Assembly (NCBI RefSeq): GCF_018531425.1
Contig: NZ_JAHBOI010000001.1
Location: 558,001-622,000, forward strand
Direction of reading: 5' to 3'
From: Paenarthrobacter sp. DKR-5
GTDB taxonomy: Bacteria; Actinomycetota; Actinomycetes; Actinomycetales; Micrococcaceae
DNA length: 64,000 nt
Position numbers and translations under genes: made by a program. Below are positions 1 through 6,820 of the stretch, one piece after another. The notes below the pieces were generated by a model. It was not told the DNA's origin and made no database searches. It worked only from the letters and a program-made list of their open reading frames with translations. Every line of letters begins with the position of its first letter. Position 1 is the stretch's first letter.

Positions 1-428
1 TCCGCGTCCGGTGTCCGGCAACCGACGGAGTGGGTGGCCCCCAGTTCCTTGACGAACGGGTTTGAGAACCTGCCCCCGCCGTGCAGCTGCACGGCCAGAT
101 CGAAACGGTTCCCCCGCATCCGGGCGAGGAACTCCCGCACCGCTGCCGGGTCCTCCGCGACGCCGCCCGGTGCGGGCCGGACTCCCTCCGCGAACGGCAG
201 CACCTCAACCGTGCTGACCGGGCCCGGCCTGCCGTCAAGCAGGGCCGCATGCAAGGGCGTGCCCAGCAGCGTGATGTCGGCTCCTGGGTAGGCAGCGGCC
301 AGCGAGTGGATGGCCGGGACCGCGAAGATCAGGTCCCCCAGGCCGCCGCCGCGAAGCACGGCGATGCGCCGGACCCCGTCGAACACAGGTGCGGGAACCC
401 CCAGGGCCGGAACAGGTGTGCCGTGCAT
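1..428 (-). CDS. Glycosyltransferase family 9 protein (3' part missing)
   Basis: Only the N-terminal 142 or so residues are in the window; the gene runs off the left edge. Reading the reverse strand from the ATG at 428 gives a protein whose residues 19-45 (RRIAVLRGGGLGDLIFAVPA) match the nucleotide-sugar-binding N-terminal Rossmann fold of GT9 / ADP-heptose:LPS heptosyltransferase-like enzymes, followed by an LAVQLHGGG stretch typical of the family. GT9 enzymes transfer heptose from an ADP-heptose donor to a glycan acceptor. A strong AGGAGG Shine-Dalgarno lies 4 nt before the ATG. It is divergent from the aldehyde dehydrogenase/hldE operon, so both sides probably act in one glycan pathway. 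The family call is firm; the donor and acceptor are inferred. Confidence 0.85.
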   Translation of the reverse strand, partial: MHGTPVPALGVPAPVFDGVRRIAVLRGGGLGDLIFAVPAIHSLAAAYPGADITLLGTPLHAALLDGRPGPVSTVEVLPFAEGVRPAPGGVAEDPAAVREFLARMRGNRFDLAVQLHGGGRFSNPFVKELGATHSVGCRTPDA

Positions 429-569
429 GATCCTCCTTCCCCGGGCCGGGCCCGGACCTCATCCCACTCTATTTTCCGCGGCCGCTCTGTGTAAGCACCT
501 CCCGCAGTGGGTACGGACAAGTCAGAACGCAAAACAAACGTCAGTGCCGAGGCCACCGTGAGGAGCCCC

Positions 570-1991
570 ATGACCACCACCACCGATCCGAGCACCATTG
601 CCGCCCCCGCGAACGCCGACGGCGGCTCCATCAGCATCTTCGATCCCTCCGACGGGAGCCTGGTGGGGACGGTGGCCGCAGCCGGCCCGGAAGAAGTGGC
701 GAACGCGGTCGGGCGTGCCCGTGCAGCGGCGCCGGACTGGGCTGCCACCTCCCCGCAGGATCGCGGCACCCTGTTGAAGCAGGCTGCCCGCGCACTGGCC
801 GCCCGCGCCGGGGAACTGGCCGAGTGGAACCAGCGGGAGACTGGCAAACTCCTCGAGGAGGCCCTCGGGGGCGTCCTCGCCGGGGTCGCCACACTGGAGC
901 AGTACGCCGAGCTCGGGCCGGTGCACCGCGGCCGCAGCCTGCGCGGGGCGCCCACGGCAACCGACTACACCGTGGCCGGGCCCCGCGGGGTGGTCGCGGC
1001 CGTGACACCCTGGAACGACCCGGTGGCAGTGGCCTGCGGCCTGCTCGGGGCGGCAGTGGTTACCGGAAATACTGTCGTGCACAAGCCCAGTGAAAGGTGC
1101 CCGCACACCGGGGCCCTGCTCGGCAGTGTCCTCGCCTCCGCGCTGCCTGAGAATATCCTGGTCACCGTGACCGGCGGCGCGTCCGCCGGCGCGAGCCTGG
1201 CTGCGGGTGACGTCGACGTCGTCGCCCACGTCGGCTCCAGCGCGACCGGAGCAGCGATCCACCGCGCCTGCGCGCAAACAGGCGCCCACACCGTGCTCGA
1301 GAACGGCGGCAACGACCCGTTGCTGGTCGACGGCGACGTCGACCCCGCCTGGGCAGCCGGCCAGGCGGCGCTCGGCGCGTTCGCCAACACCGGCCAGATC
1401 TGCACCTCGGTGGAACGCATCTACGTGCACGAGGCGGTTGCCACGGACTTCATTGCGGCGCTGGAGACTGAGGCACGCCAGCGAAACGAGACCGGCTCGC
1501 TGGGCCCGCTGGTGGACGAGCGGCACCGGGCAGCCGTGCACGCCCACGTCGCCGACGCCGTGTCCGCCGGCGCCAGGGCGACGGTCGGGGGGACGGTCCC
1601 CGACCGGCCGGGCACGTGGTACCCGGCCACCGTGCTGCTGGACTGCACCGAGGACATGGACGCCATGCGCGAGGAAACCTTCGGCCCGGTGGCCCCGGTC
1701 CGGGTCGTCGAGAGTTTCGAGGAAGGACTGCGCCTGGCCGCTGCCGGGCGCTACGGGCTGGCTGCTACGGTGCTCACGGGCAGCCTGGCCCACGCCCAGC
1801 AGGCCGTGGCCGCGCTCCCGGTGGGAACGGTCAAGGTCAACCATGTCTTCGGCGGAGCCCCCGGCGGCTCGGCCCAGCCCCGCGGAGCAAGCGGCCGCGG
1901 GTTCGGGTACGGACCGGAACTGCTGGACGAGATGACCACTGTCAAAGTGGTGCACCTGGAGGCTCCCGGTGGCGGGACGGCAGCGCCGTGA
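570..1991 (+). CDS. Aldehyde dehydrogenase family protein
   Basis: NAD(P)-dependent aldehyde dehydrogenase of 473 aa. Visible motifs are TPWNDP (146-151) and HKPSE for cofactor binding, the general-base glutamate in VLENGGNDP (E244), the nucleophilic cysteine in FANTGQICTS (C278) and the C-terminal EETFGPVAPV. The ATG at 570 was chosen because a GTGAGGAG ribosome site precedes it; a longer reading from 507 lacks one and adds a non-conserved tail. Its stop overlaps the GTG start of the next gene by 4 nt, so it is translationally coupled to the heptose kinase/adenylyltransferase. Its substrate is unknown; the context suggests a sugar-derived aldehyde. Confidence 0.88.
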   Translation: MTTTTDPSTIAAPANADGGSISIFDPSDGSLVGTVAAAGPEEVANAVGRARAAAPDWAATSPQDRGTLLKQAARALAARAGELAEWNQRETGKLLEEALGGVLAGVATLEQYAELGPVHRGRSLRGAPTATDYTVAGPRGVVAAVTPWNDPVAVACGLLGAAVVTGNTVVHKPSERCPHTGALLGSVLASALPENILVTVTGGASAGASLAAGDVDVVAHVGSSATGAAIHRACAQTGAHTVLENGGNDPLLVDGDVDPAWAAGQAALGAFANTGQICTSVERIYVHEAVATDFIAALETEARQRNETGSLGPLVDERHRAAVHAHVADAVSAGARATVGGTVPDRPGTWYPATVLLDCTEDMDAMREETFGPVAPVRVVESFEEGLRLAAAGRYGLAATVLTGSLAHAQQAVAALPVGTVKVNHVFGGAPGGSAQPRGASGRGFGYGPELLDEMTTVKVVHLEAPGGGTAAP

Positions 1992-3562
1992 GCGGCGAAA
2001 ACCTTGCCGGGCTGCGCGCCCTTACCGCCGATGTGCCGGGCCGGCTGGCCGCGCTCGCACCCCGGGTCGCCGTCGTCGGGGACGTGATGCTGGACGGCTG
2101 GTGGGCCGGCACCGTCGACAGGATGTGCCGGGAGGCTCCGGCCCCGATCGTGGACCTCAAGCGCCGCGACTTCGCCCCCGGCGGCGCCGCCAACACCGCC
2201 ATGAACCTCGCCGCGATGGGCGCCCAGGTCAGTCTCGTGGGAATCGTGGGCCGCGACGAAGCGGGCACGACGCTGCGCAGCCTCTTGGACGCCGCCGGCG
2301 TCGACACTTCGGGTCTGATCGAGCACCCCGCTGCGCGGACCGTGACCAAGTACCGCATCATCAGCGGCGATCAGGTGATGATGCGGCTTGACGACGGCGG
2401 CGATGCGCCGGTTCCGGAGGAGGCCGCCCACGCCCTGGCCCGCGCCGCCGCTGCAGCAGCGGCGCGCGCCAATGCCGTCGTCGTCTGCGATTACGGATCC
2501 GGCGCTTTGGCACGCGGGACCGCCGATGCCCTGCGTGCGGCGCGGCGGCCGGAGCGGGGCGCTCCCGGGCTCCTCATCGTTGACGCCCACGACCCGCGCC
2601 CCTGGGCCGCGCTTCGGCCTGACCTCGTCACGCCCAACGCGGCCGAAGCGGCCACCGCCCTCAATCTCCCGGCCCAGACCTTCACGACGGGCCCCCGGCG
2701 CGCGGAAACAGTGCGCGGGCACGGCCCGGCGCTCCTGCAGGCGACCGGCGCGGAAGCCGCCGTCATCACGCTCGACAGGGACGGCACGGTGCTGCTCCCG
2801 CGCGCGGCCTCCCCGCACCGGACCTGGGCGCGTCCGGCCTCGGAAAAACAGGCCTCCGGCGCCGGGGACACGTTCGTCGCCGCGCTGACCATGTCCCGGG
2901 CGTGCGGCCTGCCGCTGACCACCAGCCTGGACCTTGCCCAGGCAGCGGCGGACATCGTGGTGCAGCGCTTCGGCACTTCGGTCTGCTCCCGGGAGGACCT
3001 CGCCGCGCACCTTGGCAGCTTCAGCGACAGGGCGGTGGAGCACGCCGAACTCGCCCGCAGGATCGCGGCCGACCGTGCCGCGGGACGTCGCATTGTGCTG
3101 ACCAACGGCTGCTTCGATGTGCTGCACCGCGGCCACACCAGCTACCTCAACCAGGCCAAGCAGCTCGGCGACGTCCTCATCGTGGCGGTCAACGGAGACG
3201 AGTCCGTCCGCCGGCTCAAGGGGCCCGGGCGGCCGATCAATCCGGCCACGGACCGTGCCGGCGTGCTCGCCGCGCTCAGCTGCGTCGACTACGTCACCGT
3301 CTTCGACACGGACACTCCCATCCCGCTGCTGGAAGCCCTCCGCCCGGACGTCTACGCCAAGGGAGGGGACTACACCGCGCAGATGCTTGAGGAGAGCGAG
3401 ACGGTGTTCGGCTACGGCGGCGAAGTCCGCATCCTCGACTACGTGCCCGAGCGGTCCACCACAGCGGTAGTGGACCGGATCCGCCGCGGCGACGGGCCCG
3501 CAGCTCCGTCGCCGGAACGCCCGGCCGGAGACCCCGCACCGCTGCCGGGAGGCGGGCCGTGA
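1988..3562 (+). CDS. hldE: Bifunctional heptose-7-phosphate kinase / heptose-1-phosphate adenylyltransferase, HldE-like
   Basis: A 524-aa fusion. Residues 25-345 form a PfkB/ribokinase kinase domain with the GGAANTAMNLAAMGA sugar-binding signature (66-80) and the catalytic SGAGDTF motif (D294). Residues 365-500 form a nucleotidyltransferase domain with LTNGCFDVLHRGH (HxGH-type motif, H380/H383) and KGGDYT. In Gram-negatives HldE phosphorylates D-glycero-D-manno-heptose 7-phosphate and then adenylates the 1-phosphate. The GTG at 1988 overlaps the preceding stop in a GTGA arrangement, and the same arrangement links its end to the next gene. No epimerase (HldD), isomerase (GmhA) or phosphatase (GmhB) is inside the window. 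The domain calls are firm; the exact sugar isomer is inferred. Confidence 0.85.
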   Translation: MSGENLAGLRALTADVPGRLAALAPRVAVVGDVMLDGWWAGTVDRMCREAPAPIVDLKRRDFAPGGAANTAMNLAAMGAQVSLVGIVGRDEAGTTLRSLLDAAGVDTSGLIEHPAARTVTKYRIISGDQVMMRLDDGGDAPVPEEAAHALARAAAAAAARANAVVVCDYGSGALARGTADALRAARRPERGAPGLLIVDAHDPRPWAALRPDLVTPNAAEAATALNLPAQTFTTGPRRAETVRGHGPALLQATGAEAAVITLDRDGTVLLPRAASPHRTWARPASEKQASGAGDTFVAALTMSRACGLPLTTSLDLAQAAADIVVQRFGTSVCSREDLAAHLGSFSDRAVEHAELARRIAADRAAGRRIVLTNGCFDVLHRGHTSYLNQAKQLGDVLIVAVNGDESVRRLKGPGRPINPATDRAGVLAALSCVDYVTVFDTDTPIPLLEALRPDVYAKGGDYTAQMLEESETVFGYGGEVRILDYVPERSTTAVVDRIRRGDGPAAPSPERPAGDPAPLPGGGP

Positions 3563-4455
3563 GCAGGCGCTGGTCCGGGGACTGGGGCCGTGAGGCGGCG
3601 GCCCTGCCGGCCGCGGTGGACGTCCTGGTCCCGACCCGGAACAGGCCGGCCGAACTAGCCGTCACGCTCGCGGGGCTGGCGGCCCAGGACGAGCCCGATT
3701 TCGCCGTCGTCGTCAGCGACCAGTCCGACGGGACGCCCGGCTGGGAGCACCCGGCGGCAATGGCAATGGTCCGCGTGCTCCGCGCCGAGGGGCGACAGGT
3801 ACGGCTCGAGCAGCATCTGCCCCGCCGCGGGCTGGCCGAGCACCGGGCCTACCTGCTGGGGCTGGCCTCGGCGGAGGCCGTGCTCTTCCTCGACGACGAC
3901 GTCTGGCTCGAACCCGGCGCACTCGAGCGGCTTCACGCAGCCCTCGACGAGCTGGGCTGCGGTTTCGTCGGCTCGGCCGTCCAGGGGCTGTCCTACCTCG
4001 GCGACGACCGCCCGCAGGAGCGCGCCGGCTTCGAGCCGTGGGAGGGCCCGGTGCAGCCCGAGCGCGTGCGCCGCGGCTCGGAAGCTTTCGACAGGCACCG
4101 CTTGCACAACGCCGCCAACCCCACGCATCTGGCCGCCGGGACCGATCTGCGGCCAGGCCAGTGGCTGCCGTACAAGATCTCCTGGTTGGGCGGCTGCGTC
4201 CTCTACGACCGGCAGGCGCTGCTGGAGTGCGGCGGCTTCGACTTCTGGGACCAACTGCCGGCCCAGCACTCCGGGGAGGACGTCGCCACCCAGTGGCGGG
4301 TGCTCGAACGGTTCGGCGGCGCGGGCATCCTGCCGTCGGGAGCGGTCCATCTCGAGGCGCCGACGACCGTGCCGGACCGTCCCGTGGACGCCTTCGACGT
4401 GATTCTTCCCTCCACCGACGAGGGAATCCCCAAGGAAAGGAAAGACAGTGAGTGA
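3559..4455 (+). CDS. Glycosyltransferase family 2 protein
   Basis: A 298-aa GT-A fold glycosyltransferase. The N-terminus carries VDVLVPTRNRPAELAVTL (nucleotide-sugar binding), a metal-binding DDD motif in VLFLDDDVW (about residue 112), and a downstream GGCVLYDRQALLECGGFD...SGED segment typical of GT2 acceptor/catalytic regions. It has no membrane helices, so it probably acts on the cytoplasmic face. The GTG start overlaps hldE by 4 nt, placing it last among the enzymes of this operon. It probably adds a sugar to the same glycan as the GT9 enzyme; donor and acceptor cannot be told from sequence. Confidence 0.85.
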   Translation: MSRRWSGDWGREAAALPAAVDVLVPTRNRPAELAVTLAGLAAQDEPDFAVVVSDQSDGTPGWEHPAAMAMVRVLRAEGRQVRLEQHLPRRGLAEHRAYLLGLASAEAVLFLDDDVWLEPGALERLHAALDELGCGFVGSAVQGLSYLGDDRPQERAGFEPWEGPVQPERVRRGSEAFDRHRLHNAANPTHLAAGTDLRPGQWLPYKISWLGGCVLYDRQALLECGGFDFWDQLPAQHSGEDVATQWRVLERFGGAGILPSGAVHLEAPTTVPDRPVDAFDVILPSTDEGIPKERKDSE

Positions 4456-4642
4456 CACACCCAACCCCATCCAGCTGCAGAAGTTCCTCGGCGGCATCGA
4501 CTACCCGGCAGGCAAGGACGAGCTGGTCAAGAAGGCCGAGGAGTCCGGCGCGGACGAGAATGTGCTCAACGCGCTGCGGAACCTGCCGGACAAGAAGTTT
4601 GAGGGACCAACCGGCGTCAGCGAGGCCGTCGCCGGCGGCTGA
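4448..4642 (+). CDS. DUF2795 domain-containing protein
   Basis: A 64-aa protein with the DUF2795 pattern LQKFLGGIDYPAGKDELVKKAEESGADENVLNALRNLPD across nearly its whole length. Function is unknown in the family; such small acidic helical proteins are common in Actinobacteria. The GTG start at 4448 lies inside the end of the GT2 gene (8-nt overlap) behind an AAGGAAAGGAAAG ribosome site, so it is the last gene of the glycan operon. Confidence 0.85.
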   Translation: MSDTPNPIQLQKFLGGIDYPAGKDELVKKAEESGADENVLNALRNLPDKKFEGPTGVSEAVAGG

Positions 4643-4645
4643 CCG

Positions 4646-5902
4646 CTACCGCCCCTGCCGTTCCTCCCCGACGAACCGGTCTCGGCCGGCACGGAACCCG
4701 AAGACGGCCCCCAGCACTCCCACCAGCAGGAACATCGCCCCGGCGGCAGTGAAGGAACCGGTGGAGCTATGCAGCTGCGCCACCAGCAGGGTGCCGGAGG
4801 ACCCTAAGCCGTAGCCCACGCCCTGCATCATGCCGGAGAGGCGGGCGGCGACATGGCTGTCCCGTGTCCGCAGCACGATCATGGTGAGGGCGACGGCGGT
4901 CAGGGCGCCCTGGCCCACGCCGAGCATCCCGGTCCACACCCAGATCCCGGACATCGGACCGAAGATGCTCAGCGCGAAGCCCGTGCCCGTCAGCAGCGCC
5001 ACAAACGCATTGATGAAGCGCTGGCGGCGCATCCGGACCGCTAGCGCCGGGCCCACGAAGGAACCGGCCATCTGCAGCACGATGCACACGGCCACGATCA
5101 CCCCGGCCGTGCCGCCGTCGACGCCGCGCTCACGCAGGATCGGCGCCAGCCAGGCAAAAACGCTGAAGGACATCATGGACTGGAACACCATGAACAGGGT
5201 CACCTGCCAGGCGGTGCCCGAACGCCAGACGCTCGGTCCGGCGTGGGCCACTGCCCGGCGCTCGTGCTGCTGGCGGACCGCGGCCGGCGCCCACAGCAGC
5301 GCGACGAGCGCCGCGGGGAACGCCCAGAACAGCAGGGAGAACTGCCAGGAACCGGAGAGCTCGAACAGCGGGTGGGTGAAGCCGGCGCCCATGGCGGCAG
5401 CCGCACAGATCGCCATCGTGTAGAGGCCGCTCATCAGGCCCAGCCGGTGGTGGAAGTCCCGCTTCACCAGTCCCGGCAGCAGCACGTTCACGACGGCGAT
5501 CGCCGCGCCGCTGGCGAAGGTGCCCGCCAGCAGCGCCGGTACCGCGCCGATGCCGCGGACGGCGAGCCCGGCCGTGAGCAGCAGCATGGCTCCGAGGATC
5601 ACCCGTTCGGCCCCGAACCGCCTCGCCAGCGCCGGAGCCGCGGGCGCGAAGATCCCCAGGAACGTCACCGGGACCGTGGTCAGCACTGTGACGAGCAGCG
5701 GGCTCAGGCCGCTGTCGGCGCGGATCTCGGTGAGCACCGCCGAGAAGCTGGAGAACACGGTGCGCAGGTTCAGCCCGATCAGCACGATGCAGACCGCGAC
5801 GTAGATGAGCCCGCGGCGGCCGCCAAGCCGGGTGGAGTCGGGCGCGGGCACTTCCTCGTCTTCGACGTCGACCAGCAGGTCCACGTTGTTGCGGGCCGCC
5901 AT
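4646..5902 (-). CDS. MFS transporter, CynX/NimT-like
   Basis: A 418-aa major facilitator protein with about 12 hydrophobic segments after a 30-residue acidic N-terminal tail. The first helix LIYVAVCIVLIGLNLRTVFSSFSAVL and the following PVTFLGIFAP segment resemble the cyanate/nitroimidazole (CynX/NimT) branch, probably an exporter or small-anion transporter. The ATG at 5902 shares one base with the stop of the upstream FadR-type regulator (TGATG), so the two form a coupled operon and the regulator probably controls this transporter. The substrate is not known. Confidence 0.85.
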   Translation of the reverse strand: MAARNNVDLLVDVEDEEVPAPDSTRLGGRRGLIYVAVCIVLIGLNLRTVFSSFSAVLTEIRADSGLSPLLVTVLTTVPVTFLGIFAPAAPALARRFGAERVILGAMLLLTAGLAVRGIGAVPALLAGTFASGAAIAVVNVLLPGLVKRDFHHRLGLMSGLYTMAICAAAAMGAGFTHPLFELSGSWQFSLLFWAFPAALVALLWAPAAVRQQHERRAVAHAGPSVWRSGTAWQVTLFMVFQSMMSFSVFAWLAPILRERGVDGGTAGVIVAVCIVLQMAGSFVGPALAVRMRRQRFINAFVALLTGTGFALSIFGPMSGIWVWTGMLGVGQGALTAVALTMIVLRTRDSHVAARLSGMMQGVGYGLGSSGTLLVAQLHSSTGSFTAAGAMFLLVGVLGAVFGFRAGRDRFVGEERQGR

Positions 5903-6582
5903 CAGCCCTGGTCTCCCAGCGCCTGGAGCATCGGGGCCATGAACCGCCGGACGGCGGCATCAGCATCGTCCGGATTTCCCGCGGCGATGGCGTCCACCAG
6001 GCCGAGATGCTCGGCCAGATCCGGCTCCGGCACCTCCACGCCAAGGGTCGAGGCGATGGTCTGCTGGATCGCGTCCGCGAGGAACCGGTAGGTCGCGGCC
6101 AGCGCCGGGTTGTGCGAGGCGGCGACGATGCCCTGGTGGAAGCGGAAGTCCGCGGCCACGAAGCTGTCGTGGTCCTCGGACCGGCCGGAATAGACGCCGC
6201 GCTCACCCAGCAGGGAGCGCAGCTTCTGCAGCTCCCCGGGCTCCGCGCGCACAGCTGCCAGCCGCGCCGCCTGCGCTTCCAGGGCGCAGCGGACCTCGAA
6301 CTGGTCCCGGAGCGCGCTGCGCCGGATCCGCCGGCCCGTTTCAGCGGCGTCGACGGTGCCGCTGACGAAGGTCCCCGCTCCCTGGCGCACAGCCAGCAGC
6401 CCGGAGGCCGCGAGCGCAGCCACGGACTGGCGCACGGTGCCCTTGCTCACCCCGAACCGCTCGGCGAGGGCGGCCTCCACGGGCAGCTTGGCCCCCACCT
6501 TCCAGGTCCCGGCCGCCAGTTCGGCGCGCAGGCCCTCGGTTACGGCGTCGACCAGCGACACCCTCCGGACGGTCTGCTCCAC
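5902..6582 (-). CDS. FadR/GntR-family transcriptional regulator with FCD domain
   Basis: A 226-aa repressor. Residues 8-70 form a GntR winged helix-turn-helix (LPVEAALAERFGVSKGTVRQSVAALAASGLLAVRQGAGTFV); residues 95-215 form the helical FCD ligand domain with candidate metal ligands in DFRFHQGIVAASHNP and EHLGLVDAI. The GTG at 6582 was chosen for its GGAGGAG ribosome site; the longer in-frame reading adds low-complexity sequence encoded by a tandem repeat. FCD proteins sense small carboxylates such as lactate or glycolate. The divergent D-lactate-dehydrogenase-like gene is therefore a probable target, along with the co-transcribed transporter. Confidence 0.85.
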   Translation of the reverse strand: MEQTVRRVSLVDAVTEGLRAELAAGTWKVGAKLPVEAALAERFGVSKGTVRQSVAALAASGLLAVRQGAGTFVSGTVDAAETGRRIRRSALRDQFEVRCALEAQAARLAAVRAEPGELQKLRSLLGERGVYSGRSEDHDSFVAADFRFHQGIVAASHNPALAATYRFLADAIQQTIASTLGVEVPEPDLAEHLGLVDAIAAGNPDDADAAVRRFMAPMLQALGDQG

Positions 6583-6590
6583 GGCGCTCC

Positions 6591-6630
6591 TCCCCGGGCC
6601 ACCCCGGGCCACCCCGGGCCACCCCGGGAT
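6591..6630. repeat. Four tandem copies of a 10-bp unit
   Basis: Four near-identical copies of nCCCCGGGnn (consensus accccgggcc) lie head to tail just upstream of the regulator's ribosome site, each containing CCCGGG. They sit in the 5' leader of the regulator gene. Copy number may vary and could change leader folding; that is inference. Confidence 0.8.
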
Positions 6631-6719
6631 AAAGATTGAATGATTGAATGAATTGTTCCCGGCGCAGATCACGGCGTCAAGAGCCGGCCCTGGCGGCGGC
6701 CGGGCCGCCGGGACCGGCC

Positions 6720-6776
6720 GAGCGGCCGGTTGTGGCGGCTTCGCGGGCGCCGAGGCCGCCGCAACTGGCCGCTCGC
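6720..6776. repeat. Extragenic palindromic repeat, copy 1
   Basis: An imperfect inverted repeat with arms at 6720-6743 and 6751-6776 around a 7-nt loop. The left arm differs at one position from the left arm of the copy at 28063, and the right arm plus its GCGGGG tail resembles the copy at 27541. It lies between the regulator and the D-LDH-like gene and can form a strong hairpin. Confidence 0.75.
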
Positions 6777-6820
6777 GGGGCAGGAACCCCGCCGGGCGGG
6801 CGCGTGGCTACACTGCAAAG

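Noticed and set aside
522-1955. Long open frame opposite the aldehyde dehydrogenase
   Set aside because: Low-complexity Arg/Gly/Ala translation with no family signature; a GC-rich shadow of the real gene, as are many others in the window.
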